Part shown: one piece after another, positions 1 to 10,986 of the stretch | Layout: each line of letters starts with the position of its first letter | Numbering within the stretch: the stretch's first letter is position 1 | Source: Liolophura sinensis | Taxonomy: Eukaryota > Mollusca > Polyplacophora > Chitonida > Chitonidae | Reading direction: 5' to 3' | Length of the DNA stretch: 64,000 bases | Assembly (NCBI RefSeq): GCF_032854445.1 | Contig: NC_088295.1 | Span: 89,014,644-89,078,643 of the forward strand | Translations under genes and position numbers: made by a program | Notes under the pieces: model-generated | Databases searched by the model: none | Told to the model about the DNA's origin: nothing | What the model saw: only the letters and a program-made list of their open reading frames with translations

Positions 1-144
1 TACCTCTGTTATGAGGGTCCGATCCCTGACCATGGAAAACAGCACCTTAATGATGCTTCCATTCTCAGTGACATGCATGTTAAAGCCGCTCCCTATACTG
101 ACTTGTCTGTGACTACACCCAGGGGCCCTCTAATGGGAGGAAAA
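1..144 (+). CDS. 3' part of an unidentified coding exon
   Basis: Reading from base 1, 48 codons are open and end exactly at a strong donor (GGAAAA then gtaagt at 145). The composition is protein-like (for example E-G-P-I-P-D-H-G-K and S-D-M-H-V-K-A-A-P-Y-T-D-L). The exon ends in phase 0 and the rest of the gene lies to the left of the window. I do not recognise the family and see no continuing exon to the right, so the next intron may be long or the following exon may be short. Confidence 0.5.
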
Positions 145-1630
145 GTAAGTAATGTTTCGAGGCCAGTAACACATGGTGTACATGTCATACTTATTTACAT
201 GTTTAGACCTACATTTGCAAGAACTGAAAGATAGCGTCACATGGTCAATGCTCGTCTGCATGTGACACTTGAAGCATGTCCTTGACAACTGAGGACCTCT
301 TATGTCAGACAGGTAAGCCATGACAGTCTGGAAACCGTGTCTGTATACGCACAGGGCATTTTGCATATTTATATTGGTGTCAACAATTTGTTGATAGGTT
401 CGCTGTACACACCTCTCGATAGGCTAAAAAAAGAAATTATTACTCTTTTCAAAAACACTTTAACAAGCAAAATCATAGGAAAAGATTACCACAGGCCTGT
501 AGTACAAAGAAGACAAATTGTGGACGTCAGTAGTATTTGTGGTTTATTTGGAATACGTTGGTTATGTTTCGAACACGTTGGTTATGTTTCGAATACGTTG
601 GTTATGTTTCGAATACGTTCATTATGTGTCGAATACGTTCGTTGTATTTTCCAAACGTTTGCTATGTGGGATACGTTTCTTATATATACTAAGGTTATGT
701 TTGCGACATGCAAAGTGCATATTTGTAATACTTTGTTATAGCTGGTGCTGGTATGCCTCACTGTACTCTGATGGTTTTGGAATTAATGGACTTTCATGGA
801 CACAGGGGAAGCCATCCAGCTGATCGAGTCTAGGCAATCGTAAACACCCAGGATAGAGCTACACGTATTCCCATTGCAAACTTGTAATTAGATCACGAAG
901 ACAACCGATAGCACTGAGTGTGTGTAGTAATCAGACATCTACAAATGAAACTAGTCCTTTTGAGATGGACGGGGAGCGGATCGTGGTCTGTGGTGGTCAC
1001 AGGCGCTTGCCTTTCAATGGCTAGGACAAACCAGGTATGGTTTCAAACACAGCCTTGGACATGTAACTATCTCACGTGCGTTGAAAGCACTGGTCAACCA
1101 GACTCACTTTGTAATTCTTGAATACGGCATGGAGTTAAATATTGAATACCAACGAAATAAAGACTCTAAGTGTGCCTAGATCCTGTATATATCTCCGAGA
1201 AATATAGGAGAAAAATGATCTTGTATAGGCAACAACCTTCAGCAAGTAGAATGGGACCAGGCTAATCTCAAAAACAAGGTTATCGGGATAAAGCTCGATA
1301 TTTCATTCAGATTTCTGTAAATGAAATTGAACGACAGATCCAAGGTCGATTTTTGACAGGATGCAAGGAGAATAGACTGTTAACAACATAGTTACAAGAT
1401 AACGCTCCTCACATCTCAAGCAGTGACACATCCATCAGTATTGTGACTTGTACTAAATAACGTTATAGCTGTTCTGCGGATTGCATGCGCGCTAAAATTT
1501 GATAGTTATACAAACGAATTGTCTTTTCAGTATATGGCTGTGCGTTGCAGATTAGATTAGGCTAAGCTCTGAATCGACACTGATTCACTGTAGAATCAGA
1601 TAGACTGATTATGTTGAACCAAGGATAATT
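145..1630. other. Non-coding stretch, one small tandem repeat
   Basis: Apart from the 20-bp repeat at 549-665 I see no exon, RNA gene or mobile element here. The short open frames at 337-823 run through that repeat and have no protein-like features. Confidence 0.5.
549..665. repeat. Short tandem repeat, about 20-bp unit
   Basis: Units of the form gaatacgttggttatgtttc are repeated about five times. The first three are nearly exact and the last ones diverged (ttcattatgtgtc, ttcgttgtatttt). Confidence 0.8.
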
Positions 1631-1631
1631 T

Positions 1632-1720
1632 ACTTATTTATTTATTTATTTGATTGGTGTTTTCTCAAGAACATTTCACTTATACTACGACGACCAGCAG
1701 GTTTCTGCCAAACACTGACT
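1632..1720 (-). mobile_element. SINE family 1, 3'-end fragment
   Basis: TATTTATTTATTTGATTGG followed by tgttttctcaagaacatttcactta is the reverse complement of the tail of the SINE seen whole at 33616-33893 (aagtgaaatattcttgag ... aaaacaccaatcaaataaa). Only the tail is preserved. Confidence 0.55.
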
Positions 1721-1867
1721 GGATGCAATAGCAGATAGACGCTAACCTTGTTGTGTGCTTAATGAGGACAGCTGTAACGATGATGTGGTCTAGAGGACCT
1801 GGGCCCTTATTTTGTCAAACGTGTTAAGACTAAAGTAAAAAATTCAAACACCGGAAACGTGGCGGTG

Positions 1868-4040
1868 TTGTGTGCTGGATGGCGAGAATTGGAATCATGG
1901 CGATGTTGTGTGCTGGATGAGGAGAACTGGGATCATGACGATGTTGTGTGCTGGATGTCGAGAACTGGAATCATGGCGATGTTGTGTGCTGGATGGCGAG
2001 GACTGGAATCATGGTGATGTTGTGTGCTGGATGGCGAGAACAGGAATCATGACGATGTTGTGTGCTGGATGAGGAGAACTGGAATCATGGCGATGTTGTG
2101 TGCTAGATGTGGAGAACAGGAATCATGGCGATGTTGTGTGCTGGATGGCGAGAACTGGAATCATGACGATGTTGTGCTGGATGTAGAGAACAGGAATCAT
2201 GGCGATGTTGTGTGCTGGATGGCGAGAACTGGAATCATGACGATGTTGTGCTGGATGTAGAGAACAGGAATCATGGCGATGTTGTGTGCTGGATGTGGAG
2301 AACTGGAATCATGGCGATGTTGTGTGCTTGATGGCGAGAAAGAGAATCATGACGATGTTGTGTGCTGGATGTAGTGAACTGGAATCATGACGATGTCGTG
2401 TGCTGGGTGGCGAGAAATAGAATCATGACGATGTTGTGTGCTGGATGTGGAGAACTGGAATCATGGCGATGTTGTGTGCTGAATGAGGAGAACTGGAATC
2501 ATGGCGATGTTGTGTGCTGGATGTGGAGAACAGGAATCATGGCGATGTTGTGTGCTGGATGGCGAGAAGTGGAATCATGACGATGTTGTGCTGGATGTAG
2601 AGAACAGGAATCATGGCGATGTTGTGTGCTGGGTTGCGAGAACTTGAATCATGGCGATGTTGTGTGCTGGATGAGGAGAACAGGAATCATGGCGATGTTG
2701 TGTGCTTGATGGCGAGAACTGCAATCATGACGATGTTATGTGCTGGGTGGCGAGAACTGGAATCATGGTGATGTTGTGTGCTGGATGTGGACAACTGGAA
2801 TCATGGCGATGTTGTGCGCTGGATGGCGAGAACTGGAATCATGGCGATGTTGTGTGCTGTATGGGGAGAACTGGAATCATGACGATGTTGTGTGCTTGAT
2901 GGCGAGAACTGGAATCATGGCGATGTTGTGTGCTGGATGGCGAGAACAGGAATCATGGCGATGTTGTGTGCTGGATGTGGACAACTGGAATCATGGCGAT
3001 GTTGTGTCCTGGGTGGCGAGAACTGGAATCATGGCGATGTTGTGTGCGGGATTTGGAGAACTGGAATCATGGCGATGTTGTGTGCTGAATGAGGAGAACA
3101 GGAATCATGACGATGTTGTGTGCTGGATGTGGAGAACAGGAATCATGGCGATGTTGTGTGCTTGATGGCGAGAACTGGAATCATGACGATTCTGTATGCT
3201 GGATGGCGAGAAATAGAATCATGGCGATATTGTGTGCTGGATGTGGAGAACTGGAATCATGACGATGTTGTGTGCTTGATGGCGAGAACTGGAATCATGG
3301 CGATGTTGTGTGCTGGGTGGCGAGAACTGGAATCACGGCGATGTTTTCTTACTGGAAAGCGGGAACTAGAATCATGGCGATGTTGTGTGCTGGATTAGGA
3401 GAACTGGGATCATGACGCGAACTGGAATTAGGACAAATTATTTATGTTGTACAGACTCTTCCTGGTCTGATAGTTCACACATGCATTTTTGTTTATTTTA
3501 ATCATGTGCTGGATGGCGAGAACTGCAATCATGGCGATGTTGTGTGCTGGATGAGGAGAACTGGGATCATGACAATGTTGTGTGTTGGATGTGGAGAACT
3601 GGAATCATAGCGTTGTTGTGTGCTTGATGGCGAGAACTGGAATCATGGCGATGTTGTGTGCTGGATGAGGAGAACAGGAATCATGGCGATGTTGTGTGCT
3701 GGATGTGGAGAACTGGAATCATGGCGATGTTGTGTGCTGGATGGCGAGAACTGGAATCATGGCGATGTTGTGTGCTGGATGGCGAGAACTGGAATCATGG
3801 CGATGTTGTGTGCTGGATGGCGAGAAATAGAATCATGACGATGTTGTGTGCGGGATGTGGAGAACTGGAATCATGGCGATGTTGTGTGCTTGATGGCGAG
3901 AACTGGAATCATGGGGATGTTGTGTGCTGGGTGGCCAGAACCGGAATCACGTTGATGTTTTCTACTGGAAAGCGAGAACTGGAATCATGACATTGTTGTA
4001 TGCTGGATGGCGAAAACTGGAATTAGGACAAAATTATTTT
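1868..4040. repeat. Minisatellite, 38-bp unit, about 50 copies
   Basis: The unit is close to tgctggatggcgagaactgg followed by aatcatggcgatgttgtg. Variants alternate gatgtgg, gatgagg and gatggcg in the first half and atggcg/atgacg in the second. The array is interrupted at about 3420-3505 by non-repeat sequence that also flanks its right end. Open frames of 60-140 codons follow the unit length and are not genes. Confidence 0.95.
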
Positions 4041-4429
4041 TGTTGTACAGACTCTCCCTGACCCAGCAAGATAAGTTGTGATGAATTGGCTGAGAGTTTT
4101 ACATCTGGCGGCTTTGCATGGCACAGATAAGAAATCTTTACAGTGATTATATAAAAATAAATGAACACTGTAAAAGAATTACTTTCGTGTCCTGTACATC
4201 ATGAAAACTGTTGTCATTATATTTGCTGCAGGTAAGCTTGTCCCAGTCACCTTTTAAGTTATTCCTGGTCTGACAGTTCACACATGCATTTTTGTTTATT
4301 TTAATGGCATTTCACTTCAATCAGCTTTAAAGGTGGAGGACTCGGGCTTTCCCATATGTGACGTAAACATTTACAGATCGAATTCCATCACGATACTCTT
4401 GTGTTAAATGTTCTTACGATTCACTAGGT

Positions 4430-5325
4430 GGGTGGTTCCTGTCATGGCGGAATATGGTTTACATTTGTGTTTGCTCCGCTGATGGTTTCGTTGTTTACAC
4501 CTTTTGTGAAAACTTTACACGTATTACCTTTATCATGTGTTTTACAATTCTTTTACATATTTGTTGGTTTACACTACTGCATTTATTGTTTACACCTGTA
4601 TTACCTGTTCTCATAGTTTACGCAACATCGTTTGTTGTTTGATTGTTTACACCATTGATCATTGATAGTTTACACTAATCAACGACCATCCGCAGGCTGC
4701 TTGTAGACATTCCCACGTACGACTGGAGAGGAATTTAAAAATTGGCTGGACTTGAACTTACAGCGACCGCTTTGGCGAGACGCTCCCGGGACATTTCACC
4801 GCGCTGGTGCATTAACCGCCTCGTCTTAGGCAATACTCCTCTGTTGTGCAAGCTTAATTCTTTACACCTGTTTTATATTTTTGATGGTTAACACCTGTGT
4901 AATATTTTGATGGTTTACGCATATTCCAGTGGTCGATGCTTTACACCTGTATTACATGTTTATTGGTTTACTCATGTGGTGTTTATTTTGAGAGTGCACT
5001 TCTTTGTTACACGTTTAATGGTTTTCATCTGACTGTGTATGCTTGATGTACTATGCATGTGTTATATTATTAATGGTTTACAAATGTTATACCTGATGTG
5101 TACACCCTTGTTATATGTTTCAAGCTACACATTGCCATTCACTATTTTCACCTGTGTTACGTATTAATATCTTTCACCTGTTTTACATGTTTGACGCCTT
5201 ACACCTGTTTCAACTTGTTTGGCGCCTTACACCTGTATCACTTGTGTGGTGCTAGGTGTTTCATAATTTACCAAAGTGATGAATGTTTTGATGGATTACT
5301 CGGTGTCACGTGTTTGATGTTTTAC
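4430..5325. repeat. Degenerate array of TTTACACCTGT-type words
   Basis: The word gtttacacctgt(g)ttac(ctgtt) recurs at irregular spacing (for example near 4589, 4860, 4941, 5190 and 5220). It looks like an old decayed tandem array that leads into the younger 84-bp array. Confidence 0.5.
4684..4835 (-). mobile_element. SINE family 1, degenerate head and body fragment
   Basis: Sequence such as gcgaccgctttggcgagacg and accgcgctggtgcattaacc matches, with substitutions, the reverse complement of the tRNA-like head of the SINE at 43283-43522 (gcgaccgcattggtaagagg, gctgcgctagtgcgctaacc). The A-box end is decayed. Confidence 0.55.
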
Positions 5326-8150
5326 ACATATGATACCTGCTCTGAGTGTGTAACATCTATGTTGTACACAATTCATGGTTTACACAGCTACAGACTGTTT
5401 GAGGTTCTACACATGTGATACCTGCCCTGAGTGTGTACATCTATGTTGTACACAATTCATGGTGTACAGCTACAGGACTGTTTGATGTTCTACACATGTG
5501 ATACCTGCCTGAGTGTGTACATCTATGTTGTACACAATTCATGGTGTACAGCTACAGACTGTTTGATGTTCTACACATGTGATACCTGCCCTGAGTGTGT
5601 ACATCTATGTTGTACACAATTCATGGTTTACACTGCTACAGACTGTTTGATGTTCTACACATGTGATACCTGCCCTGAGTGTGTACATCTATGTTGTACA
5701 CAATTCATGGTTTACACTGCTACAGACTGTTTGATGTTCTACACATGTGATACCTGCCCTGAGTGTGTACATCTATGTTGTACACAATTCATGGTTTACA
5801 CTGCTACAAGACTGTTTGATGTTCTACACATGTGATACCTGCCCTGAGTGTGTACATCTATGTTGTACACAATTCATGGTTTACACTGCTACAGACTGTT
5901 TGAGGTTCTACACATGTGATACCTGCTCTGAGTGTGTACATCTATGTTGTACACAATTCATGGTGTACAGCTACAGACTGTTTGATGTTCTACACATGTG
6001 ATACCTGCCCTGAGTGTGTAAATCTATGTTGTACACAATTCATGGTTTACACTGCTACAGACTGTTTGATGTTCTACACATGTGATACCTGCCCTGAGTG
6101 TTTACATCTATGTTGTACACAATTCATGGTTTACACTGCTACAGACTGTTTGATGTTCTACACATGTGATACCTGCCCTGAGTGTGTACATCTATGTTGT
6201 ACACAATTCATGGTGTACAGCTACAGACTGTTTGATGTTTTACACGTGTGATACCTGCCCTGAGTGTGTACATCTATGTTGTACACAATTCATGATGTAC
6301 ACTGCTACAGACTATTTGATGTTTTACACATGTGATACCTGCCCTGAGTGTGTACATCTATGTTGTACACAATTCATGGTTTACACTGCTACAGACTGTT
6401 TGATGTTCTACACATGTGATACCTGCCCTGAGTGTGTACATCTATGTTGTACACAATTCATGTGTACAGCTACAGACTGTTTGATGTTCTACACATGTGA
6501 TACCTGCCCTGAGTGTGTACATCTATGTTGTACACAATTCATGGTGTACAGCTACAGACTGTTTGATGTTCTACACATGTGATACCTGCCCTGAGTGTGT
6601 ACATCTATGTTGTACACAATTCATGGTGTACAGCTACAGACTGTTTGATGTTCTACACATGTGATACCTGCCCTGAGTGTGTACATCTATGTTGTACACA
6701 ATTCATGGTTTACACTGCTACAGACTGTTTGATGTTTTACACGTGTGATACCTGCCCTGAGTGTGTACATCTATGTTGTACACAATTCATGGTGTACAGC
6801 TACAGACTGTTTGATGTTTTACACGTGTGATACCTGCCCTGAGTGTGTACATCTATGTTGTACACAATTCATGATGTACACTGCTACAGACTATTTGATG
6901 TTTTACAACATGTGATACCTGCCCTGAGTGTGTACATCTATGTTGTACACAATTCATGGTTTACACTGCTACAGACTGTTTGATGTTCTACACATGTGAT
7001 ACCTGCCCTGAGTGTGTACATCTATGTTGTACACAAATCATGGTGTACAGCTACAGACTGTTTGATGTTCTACACATGTGATCACCTGCCCTGAGTGTGT
7101 ACATCTATGTTGTACACAATTCATGGTGTACAGCTACAGACTGTTTGATGTTCTACACATGTGATACCTGCCCTGAGTGTGTACATCTATGTTGTACACA
7201 ATTCATGGTTTACAGCTTCAGGCTGTTTTGAGGTTCTACACATGTGATACCTGCCCTAAGTGTGTACATCTATGTTGTACACAATTCATGGTTTACACTG
7301 CTACAGACTGTTTGATGTTCTACACATGTGATACCTGCCCTAAGTGTGTACATCTATGTTGTACACAATTCATGGTTTACACTGCTACAGACTGTTTGAG
7401 GTTCTACACATGTGATACCTGCCCTGAGTGTGTACATCTATGTTGTACACAATTCATGGTTTACAGCTTCAGGCTGTTTGAGGTTCTACACATGTGATAC
7501 CTGCCCTGAGTGTGTACATCTATGTTGTACACAATTCATGGTTTACAGCTTCAGGCTGTTTGAGGTTCTACACATGTGATACCTGCCCTGAGTGTGTACA
7601 TCTATGTTGTACACAATTCATGGTTTACACTGCTACAGACTGTTTGAGGTTCTACACATGTGATACCTGCTCTGAGTGTGTACATCTATGTTGTACACAA
7701 TTCATGGTGTACAGCTACAGACTGTTTGATGTTCTACACATGTGATACCTGCCCTGAGTGTGTAAATCTATGTTGTACACAATTCATGGTTTACACTGCT
7801 ACAGACTGTTTGATGTTCTACACATGTGATACCTGCCCTGAGTGTGTACATCTATGTTGTACACAATTCATGGTTTACACTGCTACAGACTGTTTGATGT
7901 TCTACACATGTGATACCTGCCCCTGAGTGTGTACATCTATGTTGTACACAATTCATGGTTTACAGCTTCAGACTGTTTAAGGTTCTACACATGTGATACC
8001 TGCCCTGAGTGTGTACATCTATGTTGTACACAATTCATGGTTTACACTGCTACAGACTGTTTGATGTTCTACACATGGGATACCTGCCCTGAGTGTGTAC
8101 GTCTATGTTGTACACAATTCATGGTGTACAGCTACAGATTATTTGATGAT
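5325..8150. repeat. Minisatellite, 84-bp unit (81-bp variant), about 33 copies
   Basis: Each unit contains acacatgtgatacctgccct, then gagtgtgtacatctatgttg, tacacaattcatggtttaca and ctgctacagactgtttgatg. Units with tgtacagctacag in place of tttacactgctacag are 3 bp shorter. Both lengths are multiples of three, which explains the open frames of 80-140 codons. Copies are very similar, so expansion or homogenisation is recent. Confidence 0.95.
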
Positions 8151-9589
8151 TTTGCTCATTGTTATGTTCTAATCATTTGAAGTTGTTGGTAATGGCCCCT
8201 TTAGTATTATGTTCCCTGTTGTATGGTTCACACCCTTTTGAAGTTGATAGGCCTAATACGCTTGCCTTTTCTTTTGAATATTTTACTTTTGTGTTTTCTG
8301 TTTGATCTCTTTCTGTCTTGTTATCTGTATGATAGTTTACACTTTATTATCTGCTGGATGAATTACACTAATGTAATCTGCTGTGATACTTCATGTACAT
8401 GTGTTTATTGCCTTAAACCTGTAGGCCTACTACTTGCTTCATGAGTTATAACTGCCCTCTTGATGGTTTTTCCGTAATCTTATACTAATAGCTCTGCCAC
8501 AAAGGACCTGATATGGTGAGGCGAGGTATCAGTTCAAGTACAAGAAACTGACGACAGCTGTGAGTGACAGCTGCTGACTCACTCGTACGGCTACATCCCT
8601 TTTCAAGTCTGTTTCACTCCTCTTTTTCCTGTTGTAAGGCAAGCATGCCGACTAAAGCAATTATAGGTCATATAGGTCATAAGTGACAGCCTTTTCCAGT
8701 CACATTGAAATATTTTCTTTTTTAGCATCAAACACTGTAGAAAGGGGAAAATCACTGCAACATAAATGTAACTTTTTGAAATATTATTGAGCATGCAGCT
8801 ATGCACAAATGAATTAAATACATATAAAAAAGTTCAGCCTTATACTTCTGCTGCGCATAACATGTTAATGTTAATGATAGCTAAAGGACTACATGTGTTC
8901 TCAGCCAGGATTCATTCACACAAAAAGTTTGTTCCACAAAATTTTAAAACTCAACCTACAGGTGCAACCCGCTCTCCATAGTGACTGCCTTTTTGTCTGT
9001 TGAAAAATATGTTTATTCACATGAAATAATATCCAATATCACATCACAGGTGCAACCTTTTCAAAAATAAAAATATCACAATTGTTTAAGATTGTCTTGT
9101 TTAAGAAATCATCAGAGCTATGTTAAATCAAATTCTATGTATACGGCAGCGACATAACAACTGAACGTGAGTGATCAAGTCTGACATACAAGTTTTGCGA
9201 AAGTACGTGTTTGTTGAAATGATATGAGGTTGTACCTCAGAAAACAGCTGATTGATTCACACAACTTTTCAACATTGATGTGAAAATAGTTTTCGTTGGT
9301 TAAACGTTATCCTCAAAAATAAGGAAATTTCTTATTTTGTAAATTGCCAGCCTGGCCATGCTTCGGTTGACGAACAAGAAATTAACTCTCTTTAGACCTC
9401 TGACGAGCCCAAATAACATGTTATAGTGATAAGGGATAGTATTTAAGATTATTGGTGAACCAAAACTGAGCAATGATTCAATTATACCACATATATAAGA
9501 AATAAAACCCTTCAGGTTCTCAGTCTTCACAAAGAGATGCTAGAGATTTTCTGCATGTACATTACAAAATATACATCAGTTAGTATTTA
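8150..9589. other. No gene recognised
   Basis: AT-rich sequence. An open frame on the minus strand at 9300-9530 has a fairly protein-like composition but begins at GTG and has no clear splice sites; it may be a remnant linked to the ORF at 9590-9991. I see nothing else. Confidence 0.4.
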
Positions 9590-9991
9590 TCAACCCGCAG
9601 CTATACAGATTTTCTCTGATACACACAACATTATGCTTGATTTTCCACTCCGATTTTCTGGACTTTTCCCTGAAGAAGGTACGTTTGCCCAGAATTCATC
9701 AAAAAGTAATGTTGGGAAAACCCGACGCCAGTATTCATAGTTCACAGGCAGGTTCACTAGTCTCTGAACAATAATACGGTAAAATTGTCGTGTTGAGAAA
9801 TGAATGATATCTGCCGGCTCATCGTTATACATAACCTCGAGTTCACATATGTTTTGTCTTTTGCCGACGAACTTGTCCAATGTAGTTAGCCAAGAATCTG
9901 GCTCCGCATCATTAATTAAAGAGTATATTTTCTCCACTATCTCGATGTTACAATCAGGACACTCTTCAGAAATCATTTCATGTACAACCAT
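9590..9991 (-). CDS. Hypothetical protein or exon, 133 codons from ATG
   Basis: The frame from the ATG at 9991 is open for 133 residues and looks protein-like, with C-P-D-C near the start, a Trp-rich middle (D-S-W-L-T-T-L, N-Y-E-Y-W-R-R-V-F) and a Ser/Gly tail. The frame continues upstream without ATG to about 10093 through Ile/Tyr-rich sequence that is more likely intron; a possible acceptor (gatttctgaag) lies just inside the ORF. The pattern W-x2-L ... I-x3-E faintly recalls death-fold domains, but this is speculation. It may be an exon of a larger gene or a decayed copy. Confidence 0.3.
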   Translation of the reverse strand: MVVHEMISEECPDCNIEIVEKIYSLINDAEPDSWLTTLDKFVGKRQNICELEVMYNDEPADIIHFSTRQFYRIIVQRLVNLPVNYEYWRRVFPTLLFDEFWANVPSSGKSPENRSGKSSIMLCVSEKICIAAG

Positions 9992-10093
9992 AACGTGTAA
10001 AAAACGGTATAACGATGTACAACAAATCAATAAGACATAATATTTTTCTCTTAATAAAAATATGTGAATATAAAGTCTTACCGTCTGAAACAA

Positions 10094-10986
10094 TGTTGGG
10101 ATTTATTCACATGGGTTGACACAGTAGGTGTTCTGGTTTGTGCACACTGACATTCAGCTATTGGTGTAGTTCCGACCAAGCCACAAAAAGCTCAATACAA
10201 AACCCGAGAAGAAAGTTCAAAAATCCCTATTATAAGTCATGTAGAATAGTGTTTTATTTAACTGAAGATTTTAGCATCTTTGAAGAAAAAACGCAAACAG
10301 CTGTGTGAGAATCATCGCAAAAACGACCGAGAATTTTTAATCTGAATGTTTTGATTTCACTTCCCGTGTCGGGAAAGTGACTGCCTTAGTTTACTGTATG
10401 ATGAAGGATGTCCGACAGACTATAGCGGAAATACGGATTTAAACGTGCCAAAATTTAACAAAACTGATCACATCATAAAGTTAATTTTTTACATATGAAG
10501 ACAAACATTAACCAAAACGAAACTTAGACAGCACGTAGAAATACACTTATGAAAGTTTCAGAAAAGACATATTTCTGATTAACGTTGATCATTCATACTG
10601 CAAATTAAAGACACCTTCCCTCGTTTGAACGAAAAATTGGCGTTTGTGATCGAGGGAGCAGTTTTGGCGAGTTATTAATATGAAACTATCTCTTTTATGG
10701 GCATATAACTTTTATGGGTGATTCGACCAAGGTTTATACTTTTGATTTAGAAATTTACAGAATTGTGCTGGGATTTTGAAATTTGCGCTTTCTCACCCTA
10801 TCTCTCTAGGTGCGATTCTCCGCCTTACCGTGCCAGGTCCTTTTCCAAAGCCCGATCTTATGGTTATCACCTAACAATATTTGACATACTTGTCGTTTAA
10901 ACTGAGTTACTGTTGTGTGTCAGGTTTTTATAGTTTTTACCTGTGTTACCTGTTGGGACGTTTTTATCTGTGTTTTATCCCAACAG
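10094..10986. other. Region upstream of the GH45 exons
   Basis: This should hold the intron before the first visible GH45 exon. I could not identify the exon with start codon and signal peptide. The open frame that runs into the exon from 10881 has no ATG and looks like intron. Confidence 0.4.

Noticed and set aside
1868-8150. CRISPR array
   Set aside because: There are no distinct spacers between constant repeats; whole units are repeated, and the genome is eukaryotic.
1872-8180. Many open frames of 60-140 codons in the 38- and 84-bp arrays
   Set aside because: They are periodic translations of minisatellites.
10881-10986. Upstream extension of the GH45 exon as signal peptide
   Set aside because: There is no ATG (the frame opens at TTG), the sequence is repeat-like (ttacctgtgttacctgtt), and a good acceptor lies at 10986.
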